Shown here: one piece after another, positions 1-6,903 of the stretch
Numbering within the stretch: position 1 is the first letter of the stretch
Layout of the letters: every line of letters begins with the position of its first letter
Assembly (NCBI GenBank): GCA_002505355.1
Contig: DAUW01000073.1
Span: 2,480-22,937, forward strand
DNA: 20,458 nucleotides
Direction: 5' to 3'
Source: Euryarchaeota archaeon UBA229
GTDB taxonomy: Archaea; Thermoplasmatota; Poseidoniia; Poseidoniales; Poseidoniaceae
Notes under the pieces: model-generated
The model's database searches: none
What the model saw: only the letters and a program-made list of their open reading frames with translations
Told to the model about the DNA's origin: nothing
Made by a program: the position numbers and the translations under genes

Positions 1-1514
1 AACAATGTCGGACTATCAACTATTATTGGAATCTCAGTATAGGACTCGGAGTTATTCACCTCGGTCCATATCTGCAATGTTTGATTGCCCGAAAATGGAA
101 ACAATACTCCACCTTGCCATAGTTGAAAACCACCAGGATTAGTTAACTCACTCACCATGGTAATATTTCCTTTGTCAGTGGGATAAATTAACTCTGTCCA
201 TACTTCAGTTATTAGCTCTGTTTCATTCTCGTGAGCATAGATTACAACCTCGGTCTCTGATGAGGCTTTAGGGGGCCAGATCATAAATTCAACCCACAAA
301 TAATTATCCTCTACATCGATAAGAAAACGCTTCGGTGCATCAAACCCTTCTCCTTCTTCGGTTAAGTGAATCGCGTGTCCACTCACAGTGGGAATCAGTA
401 ATACAAACATTAGCGTGGCGGCGACAGTTTTGCTGCTAGTCGGAAGTTTAGCTCTTGATCCAGTATAGTTCTTTGAGAGGTTATCGACAGCTGTTATGAT
501 ATGAGGATTGAGTCGCCACACAAAATACAAAATTATCACTGTCAACAATACCGAAACTAAGGTGCTCGTGATGCCGGCTTCAACTGGAATGTGCAAGATG
601 AGATTAGGTAGCCAAGCAGCATCAACAATAATCACCAAAGCGATCATTGACCACGGGTTGTCAAAGGACGAAAAACGGTTGACAATTAATACTCCAACAA
701 ACAGCAACCACGGTAGACAATGAGCAGCCCAAACTGTGTTGGGTGAACCGGGTCGGTATACATGCTCAGGACCCATCATCATTGAAACCAGTTGTGGAAC
801 CGAAACCAGCAGAAGTAATTGGGATGCAAGCATCATTGCGGCTAGAGCGATTACTCCGCGCTCGCCAACGATTGATTTAGTCAATGGCATCATTATCAAT
901 AAAGTACCACCAGCAAAAACAAAATGCGGAATTAACTCAAGTCCAAACGCTTCGACCATCCAAACGCGAGGATCAAGAAAGTTAGCAAAAGCGATGTGTA
1001 AATGATACACTAGTGCCCACATCGAGAACAGTATCGAGCCTTTCAAGAGAGTATGGTTACTGTTCTGCTGCCTCAGCAAGTGAACAGCTAGGATGATTGT
1101 TGCCAGTTCAACTATCATACCGCCGGAAAAGGTCCACAAGTGTGGTGGAGTGATGATAGTGGTGTCAACCCCATAATTTGAATGCCAAAGGTCGTCGTAT
1201 AAACCGCCTAATAGTAAGGTAACCATGCCGGCAAATATAATCCAAATTGGTATTGGCGCTGACAGAATTGAAAAATGGTAACCGCCAACTGTGTTTGGGC
1301 GCAAAAAACTAAACCAAAAAATATACCCAGCAAGGAAAATTAGCGTCGGTATAATACCCGAGAAGATCATCATATGAGGCGGCGTTAGTAGTTTATCGCG
1401 TCCAATATCAGTGTGCCATTGTATATCGATAGCTAGACCGACTCTAGCTACAACGTGGTATATCGAGAGGAAGACGACGAACAATGTCAGCAGATTCAAT
1501 TCTCTGCGCTGCAT
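1..1514 (-). CDS. Polytopic membrane protein with duplicated WH/TPPH motif, C-terminus cut by window edge
   Basis: The reading frame is open from an ATG at 1514 to position 1 with no stop, so at least 504 residues are visible and the C-terminus is missing. Residues 1-345 hold about eight hydrophobic segments. A motif occurs twice, 77-78 residues apart: W33-H34, G38, D40, T44-P-P-H47, F51-S-G53 and W110-H111, G115, D117, T122-P-P-H125, F129-S-G131. A looser third copy is at H197 (PHFVFAGG). After a last hydrophobic stretch (about 365-378) comes a soluble beta-rich domain beginning GHAIHL. The paired His/Asp residues near membrane helices suggest metal or cofactor binding, but I do not recognise the family. 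Start choice: GAGGGT lies 7 nt upstream of the ATG at 1514. An in-frame ATG at 1535 would overlap the preceding gene by 10 bp but has no SD. It is the last visible gene of the operon that starts with the KAS III gene. Coding is certain; the function is unknown. Confidence 0.85.
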   Translation of the reverse strand, partial: MQRRELNLLTLFVVFLSIYHVVARVGLAIDIQWHTDIGRDKLLTPPHMMIFSGIIPTLIFLAGYIFWFSFLRPNTVGGYHFSILSAPIPIWIIFAGMVTLLLGGLYDDLWHSNYGVDTTIITPPHLWTFSGGMIVELATIILAVHLLRQQNSNHTLLKGSILFSMWALVYHLHIAFANFLDPRVWMVEAFGLELIPHFVFAGGTLLIMMPLTKSIVGERGVIALAAMMLASQLLLLVSVPQLVSMMMGPEHVYRPGSPNTVWAAHCLPWLLFVGVLIVNRFSSFDNPWSMIALVIIVDAAWLPNLILHIPVEAGITSTLVSVLLTVIILYFVWRLNPHIITAVDNLSKNYTGSRAKLPTSSKTVAATLMFVLLIPTVSGHAIHLTEEGEGFDAPKRFLIDVEDNYLWVEFMIWPPKASSETEVVIYAHENETELITEVWTELIYPTDKGNITMVSELTNPGGFQLWQGGVLFPFSGNQTLQIWTEVNNSESYTEIPIIVDSPTL

Positions 1515-1525
1515 TTTGTCGACCC

Positions 1526-2230
1526 TCAATTCCATGTGGCTGTCACGGTTTTGCCGGATTGGTCTACTACTCGATGGAGATTAGTTGTTCCGGAAGAATA
1601 TTGCGACAAAAACTCATGCATGTGTCTGCCTGAGAGCCAATTTATCTTGCCAACAAACTGTGAGTCTGTGGTGTTTGCGGGCTGTTTGACCGCGTTATTA
1701 CTCCCAATTACATTTCTTGACTTCCGCTCATCAAAGGTCATATTAACGCAGGTCGATTCATCAAATTCGGATAAATCATAACTGGTGCTTACTAAACGCG
1801 GACCCTCCCCCTCCAATGAGGCAATCATTACGCAAGATATTGGTTGATAGGGCCACTTTGATTGGGGATTTGGTCGCTCGTCACCTAGGGTGATTAAGCA
1901 ATATCCGCCAGGTTTGATTCGCAGCATGTTTCTTGCGGCATCAAGAACAACATATGGACTACATGACCCGTCGCTTACGTCAAACGAAAAACAGTGGCTT
2001 GAGTCTTGGGTCATCAACGTACACTTTAGGCCGAGGGCATCTTGAACGTGAGTAGCAAACGCCGGTTCAACTCTGAAGTTGCGTCGATATACTCCACCAT
2101 GGATAATGATGTTAATATCGTCTAGCTTAATCGACGTCTCAGCAATTAATTTCTTGCTCAAATTGGTTATTGATTTCAATAACCCACTTCTTCCTAAAGG
2201 TGCTGACTTCCAACCGTGAATCACGACCAT
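1526..2230 (-). CDS. Half-length thiolase-fold protein, likely partner of the adjacent KAS III
   Basis: A 234-residue protein whose first 150 residues follow the N-terminal half of KAS III/thiolase enzymes. There is a D-x-I-N-I-I-I-H-G-G strand (about 38-46) and then P-x-F-A-T-H-V at 56-62. The nucleophile-loop equivalent FDVSDGSCSPY (83-93) keeps a Cys at 90, one residue later than in the neighbour's FDMSNACSG. An ITLGDE strand follows at 113-118. The C-terminal half, which normally supplies the catalytic His and Asn, is absent; residues 160-234 match nothing I know. It is therefore probably not an independent condensing enzyme. It could be a regulatory or structural subunit, comparable in principle to a chain-length factor (inference). 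Its ATG overlaps the KAS III stop by 10 bp (ATGGTCGTGA) and has a strong SD, GGAGGGG, 8 nt upstream, so the two are translationally coupled. A decayed gene duplicate is the alternative reading, but the intact frame and SD argue against decay. Confidence 0.8.
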   Translation of the reverse strand: MVVIHGWKSAPLGRSGLLKSITNLSKKLIAETSIKLDDINIIIHGGVYRRNFRVEPAFATHVQDALGLKCTLMTQDSSHCFSFDVSDGSCSPYVVLDAARNMLRIKPGGYCLITLGDERPNPQSKWPYQPISCVMIASLEGEGPRLVSTSYDLSEFDESTCVNMTFDERKSRNVIGSNNAVKQPANTTDSQFVGKINWLSGRHMHEFLSQYSSGTTNLHRVVDQSGKTVTATWN

Positions 2231-3264
2231 TCTTCAATCCCCTCCGGCATTGTGATGTGCATGGCCAACATGGCCAAACCGGAACCAAAAGAAATCAGGA
2301 GCGTCGTTTCCCCAGATTTCAAATCTCCGGACTGGATAGATTTCTCCATCAGCATACAGTGACTTGTTGAGCCGGTATTACCAATATCATGGCTTTCATT
2401 GTGGAAATTTTTCATTTGACCTAACGCCGCTTCGGCAACTCTTCCGCCTTTCCGCATGGACTTCGGCGAGGTTGGGTGTGAGTAGGTATGCTCTATTTTC
2501 TCCCAATCTAGACCCATATGCTTCATTGAACGGCCGAGAAACACGCCCAAGTTATCTAGCACCCCTTGTTGTAGTTGTGACGCTTTAGTACGCATCGACG
2601 GCCCTGCGCGCTTCTTAGCCGCCTCCCCGATACATAAATTGGTATATTGAGCGAGGGTAAATGGCTCACTGAACGCTATTTGATTCGGTTTATCAGACCT
2701 ACCAATCAGATAAGCAGCAGACCCATCGCCTACGGTGAGGGAAGCAATTGCTTGGCTTCTCAGCCACAAATTGTTTGATTTAGCTTCGTCGATAAGAGAT
2801 GTAACGTTTTCTCCCGAAACAATAAGCGCATATTCTATCTCCCCTGATTTTATCATCGTATCTGCTAACATGATCGATGTCAACATACCAGAACACGCAT
2901 TAGACATGTCGAAACAGGTAGCATTCTCAATGCCCAGCCTGCGAGCAACAAGAGTCGCTAAGCTTGGGGATAGATGCATCTCTAGATTGCCAGCAATTTT
3001 ACCCATAGCACAATTTACGACAAGATCTATTTGTTGCGCGTTGATGTTTGCGCGTTCAAGGCATTTTTCAGCCGCCTTGACGGCTAACTCCAAACTCCCT
3101 TCCTCGGGTTTACTTTTTCGATGACCGTCTAGACCTGTCAGCCGGTGCAGATCGAGCTTTCCCGGCAAATCACCAATTCCAGCATAATCACCGAGCGGCA
3201 CGAATTGCTCTGGGATATAGCTGGCAAATGACACAACTCTGCTATGATATGTCTCAGCACTCAT
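2221..3264 (-). CDS. 3-oxoacyl-ACP synthase III (KAS III / OleA / HMG-CoA-synthase superfamily)
   Basis: A 347-residue thiolase-superfamily condensing enzyme of normal length. The nucleophile is Cys124 in CFDMSNACSG, and the C-terminal pair is His263 (SHPTSPK) and Asn296 (GNTGSTS). All three catalytic positions of KAS III-type enzymes are present. GDGSAAYLIG (179-188) and ISFGSGLAML (324-333) are typical core strands. Family enzymes load an acyl group on Cys and condense it with malonyl-ACP, malonyl-CoA or another acyl-CoA in the cytoplasm. The substrate cannot be read from sequence. It differs in its active-site context from archaeal mevalonate-pathway HMG-CoA synthases as I remember them, so that role is less likely. 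It is the first gene of the left operon. The start has SD GAGGTG 5 nt upstream, and a TATA-like box sits at 3339-3346. The next gene overlaps its stop codon. Confidence 0.88.
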   Translation of the reverse strand: MSAETYHSRVVSFASYIPEQFVPLGDYAGIGDLPGKLDLHRLTGLDGHRKSKPEEGSLELAVKAAEKCLERANINAQQIDLVVNCAMGKIAGNLEMHLSPSLATLVARRLGIENATCFDMSNACSGMLTSIMLADTMIKSGEIEYALIVSGENVTSLIDEAKSNNLWLRSQAIASLTVGDGSAAYLIGRSDKPNQIAFSEPFTLAQYTNLCIGEAAKKRAGPSMRTKASQLQQGVLDNLGVFLGRSMKHMGLDWEKIEHTYSHPTSPKSMRKGGRVAEAALGQMKNFHNESHDIGNTGSTSHCMLMEKSIQSGDLKSGETTLLISFGSGLAMLAMHITMPEGIEEWS

Positions 3265-3338
3265 TAATACACCTCAAGAAACAGCAGTTTGGTTACTAGA
3301 ATTGGTTGCTTTAATCGGAATCTTATTGTGTAATCTGC

Positions 3339-3346
3339 AGATATAA
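3339..3346 (-). promoter_or_regulatory. TATA-like box for the KAS III operon
   Basis: On the minus strand the sequence reads TTATATCT. Archaeal transcription normally starts about 25 nt downstream of the box centre, here near 3317. That gives a leader of roughly 50 nt carrying the SD at 3270-3275. The assignment rests on sequence resemblance and position only. Confidence 0.4.
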
Positions 3347-3411
3347 CTCTTGAACACTAAGCCAATTACCAAGACAGCCCCCAACTATGTCATTTCCATT
3401 GGTCTACTACT

Positions 3412-3443
3412 CTTAGGGTTTTGCCCGACAAATTCACCCTAAG
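3412..3443. promoter_or_regulatory. Inverted repeat CTTAGGGT-N16-ACCCTAAG, possible operator
   Basis: Perfect 8-bp arms at 3412-3419 and 3436-3443 are separated by 16 bp, inside the divergent region between the KAS III operon and the TSUP gene. The right arm ends a few bases upstream of the TATA-like sequence of the TSUP gene, where archaeal activators and some repressors bind. An RNA hairpin is less likely, because the site lies upstream of the expected start of transcription of the plus-strand gene. Confidence 0.35.
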
Positions 3444-3450
3444 TAACGAT

Positions 3451-3462
3451 ATTTTCTATATA
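3451..3462 (+). promoter_or_regulatory. TATA-like box for the TSUP permease gene
   Basis: A T/A-rich TTTTCTATATA-type element lies about 12-20 nt upstream of the ATG at 3474. Archaeal spacing would put transcription start at or just after this ATG. The mRNA is therefore either leaderless, or translation starts slightly further in (see the gene entry). Confidence 0.4.
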
Positions 3463-3473
3463 GACTGGTACTT

Positions 3474-4247
3474 ATGCTCTCTCAGCCTGGAGTTGTTGTG
3501 GAGATTCACTTTCTGTTGCTAAGTATGGCAATTACCTTGATTGCTGCGGCTCTCACCGTTCCTGCTGGCTTTGGCCTAGCAACTATGCTCACACCGGTGG
3601 TACTTTTTTGGCTACCTCCTCACGAAGCAATAGCCGTAGTTGCCATTATTCACGGCGCCCATAATGCTTGGAAACTCAAGGTATTGAGACTTAATGTCGA
3701 TTATGCCGCTGTCAAACGTTATGGTTGGGCATTGGTTGTTGGTGCCATAATCGGCGCAATGTTGCATTCATATATACCGTCGGATCCTCTTCTGTTGGTT
3801 GTTGGCCTTGCATTAATCATCCTGCCATTATTATCGATAACCGAGAGATGGACAAATTTCAGACTTCCAGAATCTGAGGATCGCATTGGTGGATTTGGCT
3901 CAGGGTTTTTCGGTGGCTTGACCGGCCACCAAGGTGCATTGCGAGCGATGTTTCTGCAAAAACGGCTGCCGGACAAAGTGGCATATGCAGCCACCGCAAG
4001 CGTCTTAGCACTCGCTGTTGACTTAACGAGGATTCCAATTTATCTTATCTTTGAGGGAGCGACAATCCTCGACGAATACATGCTAATTTCGGCACTAGTA
4101 CTCTCGGCAATAATTGGTGTCAAGTTAGGGAAAGTTTGGTTAGTAAATTGGCAGCAGGAAAAAATCCGTGTTAGCATACTTATTGCCATAGTTGCAAGTG
4201 GTGTACTGTACATCGCCGAAGCGACACGGGGTCTTGGATTTTGGTGA
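3474..4247 (+). CDS. TSUP-family (TauE/SafE) membrane permease
   Basis: A 257-residue, almost wholly hydrophobic protein with about eight predicted helices. It shows the two-half pseudo-symmetry of the TSUP family: a Gly-rich GFGLATMLTPVV stretch near residues 32-43 and a second, GFGSGFFGGLTGHQGALR, at 140-157. Family members move small organic or sulfur-containing anions (sulfite, taurine-related compounds, sulfoacetate) across the cytoplasmic membrane; the substrate here is unknown. The start is uncertain: the ATG at 3474 has no SD. If the TATA-like box sets transcription start near 3480-3485, a GTG at residue 9 (preceded by GGAG) or the Met at residue 18 could be the true start; all three leave the helices intact. 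It diverges from the KAS III operon and converges on uS2 with 5 bp between the stops. Confidence 0.87.
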   Translation: MLSQPGVVVEIHFLLLSMAITLIAAALTVPAGFGLATMLTPVVLFWLPPHEAIAVVAIIHGAHNAWKLKVLRLNVDYAAVKRYGWALVVGAIIGAMLHSYIPSDPLLLVVGLALIILPLLSITERWTNFRLPESEDRIGGFGSGFFGGLTGHQGALRAMFLQKRLPDKVAYAATASVLALAVDLTRIPIYLIFEGATILDEYMLISALVLSAIIGVKLGKVWLVNWQQEKIRVSILIAIVASGVLYIAEATRGLGFW

Positions 4248-4252
4248 TTAGC

Positions 4253-4861
4253 TCAGAACGTTGATTGCCATTCTTCGACATCTTGCGAGGCTGCCCAATC
4301 TTCATCGGTAGTTTCGCCTCGTGCTTTGAGCACTTCTCTAGCCAATAACCAGTATATCAGCGCTAGTGATCTGCGACCCTTGTTGTTTGCTGGCACTGCG
4401 ACATCAACATTCCTTAGGTTGTTGTTAGCATCGACTATTCCAACTACTGGCAGGCCAGAGTTTACCGCCTCTTTGAGCGCTTGTTGATCAGCGGCTGGGT
4501 CTGTAACGAAGAGTACGTCAGGCTCGACATATGATCGAAGAGCGGGGTTGGTAAGCGAACCAGGAATAAATCGGCCAACACGAGCGGTTGCACCGATAGC
4601 CTCGGCGAACAATCTTGCAGGTCGTTGTCCGTATTGTCTCGCGGAGACTACCATTATTCGAGGCGCATCGTACTTATTTAGCAAGGTTGCAGTAGTTCTA
4701 ATCCTCGAATCAGTCATGTTAACATCAAGTAGATACAGACCGTCATCGCGAACGGTGTCAATAAACCTGGCCATGTCTGCACTCTTTTGCTGAGTACCAA
4801 TGTTCACAGCATTTTCTTCATAGGTTTCAAACGGCAATAGTAGGCTTGCTTCTTCAGACAT
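4253..4861 (-). CDS. rps2: 30S ribosomal protein uS2, archaeal type
   Basis: A 202-residue protein of normal length for archaeal uS2. Recognisable segments are NIGTQQKSADMARFI (about 21-35), DGLYLLDV, RQYGQRPARLFAEAIGA, RVGRFIPGSLTNP, EPDVLFVTDP and VVGIVDANN followed by DVAVPANNKGRRSLALIYWLLAREVL. It binds the 30S head/platform junction and helps to recruit mRNA. SD GAGGT lies 6 nt before the ATG, and a TATA-like TTTAATAT sits at 4896-4903, so it probably has its own promoter and a leader of about 13 nt. In many archaea this gene travels with rpl13, rps9, rpoN/rpoK and enolase. Here it stands alone between a permease and a nuclease, which points to rearrangement. Confidence 0.95.
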   Translation of the reverse strand: MSEEASLLLPFETYEENAVNIGTQQKSADMARFIDTVRDDGLYLLDVNMTDSRIRTTATLLNKYDAPRIMVVSARQYGQRPARLFAEAIGATARVGRFIPGSLTNPALRSYVEPDVLFVTDPAADQQALKEAVNSGLPVVGIVDANNNLRNVDVAVPANNKGRRSLALIYWLLAREVLKARGETTDEDWAASQDVEEWQSTF

Positions 4862-4895
4862 GGAATGACCTCAGCAATCGCCCCACTTGACCCCC

Positions 4896-4903
4896 ATATT
4901 AAA
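4896..4903 (-). promoter_or_regulatory. TATA-like box upstream of rps2
   Basis: The minus strand reads TTTAATAT, about 35-42 nt before the uS2 start codon. Standard archaeal spacing predicts a transcription start near 4874, leaving room for the GAGGT SD. No other promoter-like element is visible between rps2 and the divergent nuclease gene on this strand. Confidence 0.45.
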
Positions 4904-5016
4904 CCGCTTCGCAACCTAACAAGATATACCAAGTGGGAAAATATCCGGAATTTTGACTCAAATTGGCGAAGAATAGAAGTTTCATAACATCAAACCTGTG
5001 GTGTGGGGGGCAAGTC

Positions 5017-6198
5017 ATGAACCAAGTTTCTGCAGATTTTGACCTGTCTACTGTAAAAAAAAGTTCTGATGGATTCTGGCGCGATGAAAATAATATTGCC
5101 GTCAGAGTGAGCGCCAGCGATATTGAACGACATTCATACTGCCCGTTGTCGTGGGAATTAGCTAAAAGCGGCAACAGTGGCCGCGGCGAAGCTGTCGAAA
5201 CCGGTAAGGTAAAACACGCAAAAATCCACCAACGGGTTTCCGAGTTTAAGTCAAAGCAGACTCAGTTTAAACGGCAAATGGTAATTTGGACATGGTGGTT
5301 TACCGTCATAATTGCGATCATAATCGATTCAGTGGCATTCATGATGATTGATGATGTTGTGCTGTATCCAAAGGACGTGTCGAAGTATTTGGCGATGTGG
5401 AGCCTAACTGTTCTAATGGCCGGTATCACGGCTATTTATGTTCCATGGCGGAGGTGGTTTAGCGTCGCTGAGAACCTCAAGCAAAAAAAAGCCAAATTCA
5501 TTCAGGAAACTAAGCTCATGGAACCAGAATGGGAGCCAGAAGGCTTCGAAGGAGGTTGGTTTGAAGCCGGAAAATTGGAAATTAGTTTACTCTTCGGTGC
5601 CATTCTTTTGGGCATTCACTCAATCGCGCTTAATGGCGCTGAAAACCGTCAGCAAGCTGGATTTATCATGGTTATTCTTGCAATGTGCTGGACTCTTGCA
5701 GCATCATGGCAACTGCAGAGGGCATTGATTTCTGAAAATGAATCAGAACTAGCGCGTAAAGACATCGGACTAGAGGAAGGGACTGAAGTAGCTTATTCCG
5801 ACGATGAAGATTCCGCCGGATTACTAATCGATAAGTCAACCGGTATTCGTGGCAGACCTGACCAAATTGTGGTAATTGACGGGGAGTTTATCCCAATCGA
5901 GCAAAAGACTGGTAGAATTCCCAAGCGACCTCATGATTCACATCGTCACCAGTTGTTAGCCTACATACATCTAGTCGAGATAAGCACAAAGCGTGAGACT
6001 CCATACGGAATATTACGCTATGGCAATGACAATATCCATCAGATAATGTGGGATGATACAACTAAGGCTGAACTGTTTGATGAAGTTCAAGAAATCCAAC
6101 GACTAATGGTATTTGGCGGTGCGAAGCGTAATCATGATCGCATAGGTAAATGCCAGAACTGCTCGAGAAAGTATGCTTGTTCAGAATCCCTTGTCTAA
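5017..6198 (+). CDS. Membrane-inserted Cas4/Dna2-like PD-(D/E)XK nuclease with four-cysteine Fe-S site
   Basis: A 393-residue protein with all hallmarks of the Cas4/Dna2/AddB-type RecB-fold nucleases. An isolated first cysteine is C42 (SYCPLSW). His67 lies in GKVKHAKIH, the acidic metal ligand D282 in GRPD, E295-x-K297 in IEQKTG, and the Q312-x3-Y316 motif in HQLLAY. The last three cysteines, C379, C382 and C388 (CQNCSRKYAC), complete a likely 4Fe-4S site. Unusually, about 150 residues (roughly 87-238) between the H67 region and the catalytic core contain two pairs of hydrophobic helices, near 88-111, 124-143, 186-205 and 212-232. These predict a membrane-anchored nuclease with both halves of the fold in the cytoplasm. 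Likely role: 5'-end processing or ssDNA exonuclease (family knowledge); the target is unknown. Start: the ATG at 5017 follows a GGGGGG tract by 6 nt. An in-frame TTG at 4963 would add 18 residues that do not look conserved. No cas genes are nearby. Confidence 0.85.
   Translation: MNQVSADFDLSTVKKSSDGFWRDENNIAVRVSASDIERHSYCPLSWELAKSGNSGRGEAVETGKVKHAKIHQRVSEFKSKQTQFKRQMVIWTWWFTVIIAIIIDSVAFMMIDDVVLYPKDVSKYLAMWSLTVLMAGITAIYVPWRRWFSVAENLKQKKAKFIQETKLMEPEWEPEGFEGGWFEAGKLEISLLFGAILLGIHSIALNGAENRQQAGFIMVILAMCWTLAASWQLQRALISENESELARKDIGLEEGTEVAYSDDEDSAGLLIDKSTGIRGRPDQIVVIDGEFIPIEQKTGRIPKRPHDSHRHQLLAYIHLVEISTKRETPYGILRYGNDNIHQIMWDDTTKAELFDEVQEIQRLMVFGGAKRNHDRIGKCQNCSRKYACSESLV
5275..5730 (+). other. Four-helix membrane insertion within the nuclease gene
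   Basis: This segment encodes residues about 87-238 of the nuclease. It splits the cluster cysteine C42 and His67 from the catalytic D-ExK-Q core. It reads as helix pair, a charged loop of about 40 residues rich in Lys and Glu, then a second helix pair. Both flanks keep the canonical motifs in frame, so this is an architectural insertion and not a frameshift artefact. Confidence 0.7.
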
Positions 6199-6759
6199 TT
6201 ATCCATCACAAGGTGCCTCATTTGGATACTGTTGACAAATTCGATGAACCGTAATCACGATGATGAAATTGTCTTGAAAAGCCCCAAGAGTGTTCTCGCC
6301 CCAACCCCTCGCTTCAACATCTAACATCCAGTCACCGGTTTCAAATTCAGGATTGGGTTCAAAGGTTTCGACTGTAGGAGTTACGTCTTCGCAAACATCT
6401 TGCAGCCAGAACGATATCCCTGAGGGAGTAGTTACCTCCGCTCGAACGTATCTCAACTCACTGGTTAAGACCTCATCAATGCATGAGATTTGATCAGAAC
6501 CGCTCATTGCCACCTTGAAATATATCTCAATCCTTTCAACTGTTTCATCAACGGGAAATGAGGTTTGATTTGAGTAGGGTTGGACTGTGATAGTAGTGAA
6601 GGTATGAGCCATGTCTACCTTATCAGGGTAGGAAACTTGGTAGACATCTGCACGTAGCCCTTCGATGGTTTCCCTAGCCTGTAGCAGTCCTAGACAGCCT
6701 GACAGGCTGGACAACATCAGCGTCATCAAAAGAAACACGACTAGGTTGTTTCTCCTCAT
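6199..6759 (-). CDS. Predicted exported lipoprotein, unknown function
   Basis: A 186-residue protein starting with a short basic n-region, a hydrophobic stretch (6-18) and a lipobox LSGC ending at Cys22. This predicts lipid attachment and an extracytoplasmic location. The mature part is beta-rich and has four further cysteines (in the ISCID, DVCED, RICQQ and APCDG contexts) that could form two disulfides. I recognise no family. The start codon lacks an SD; a TTATTTGA-type TATA element lies about 30 nt upstream (near 6794-6801), consistent with a leaderless transcript. Its stop codon directly abuts the stop of the convergent nuclease gene, with no base between them. Confidence 0.75.
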   Translation of the reverse strand: MRRNNLVVFLLMTLMLSSLSGCLGLLQARETIEGLRADVYQVSYPDKVDMAHTFTTITVQPYSNQTSFPVDETVERIEIYFKVAMSGSDQISCIDEVLTSELRYVRAEVTTPSGISFWLQDVCEDVTPTVETFEPNPEFETGDWMLDVEARGWGENTLGAFQDNFIIVITVHRICQQYPNEAPCDG

Positions 6760-6903
6760 AGTAGGGCGATAATCAACTTGGTTATCAAATAAGTGATTAT
6801 TAGGGCGTGTATTTGAAGAGGAGAAATTTATGCGGTAATGTCCGGATGACGCACATGGTGGCCGAGCAATTGCGATGACGAACCCTATGAAAGCCGACGG
6901 ACA
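6760..6903. other. 144-bp intergenic spacer
   Basis: This lies between the stop of the large CARDB/zinc-ribbon gene and the start of the lipoprotein gene, both on the minus strand. It holds the likely TATA element of the lipoprotein gene and, on the minus strand, a pyrimidine-rich run (TTTCTCCTCTTC) that may help to terminate the upstream transcript. No hairpin, small gene or RNA is evident. Confidence 0.4.

Noticed and set aside
508..1005. Two short plus-strand reading frames inside the left membrane protein gene
   Set aside because: They lie opposite a continuous 504-codon minus-strand frame with clear membrane-protein features, and show no SD or recognisable content.
1526..2230. Second thiolase-like gene as a pseudogene fragment of KAS III
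   Set aside because: The frame is intact, the gene has a strong SD and coupled overlap, and the sequence is too divergent from its neighbour to be a recent broken copy.
4938..4954. Near-palindrome AAAAT-N7-ATTTT before the nuclease gene
   Set aside because: Short arms of simple composition that overlap a probable TATA region; not distinguishable from chance.
4963..5016. TTG start at 4963 for the Cas4-like nuclease
   Set aside because: No SD fits it and the 18 extra residues look random; ATG 5017 follows a G-rich tract at proper spacing.
5017..6198. A CRISPR-Cas locus suggested by the Cas4-like protein
   Set aside because: No other cas gene and no regularly spaced repeats anywhere in the window.
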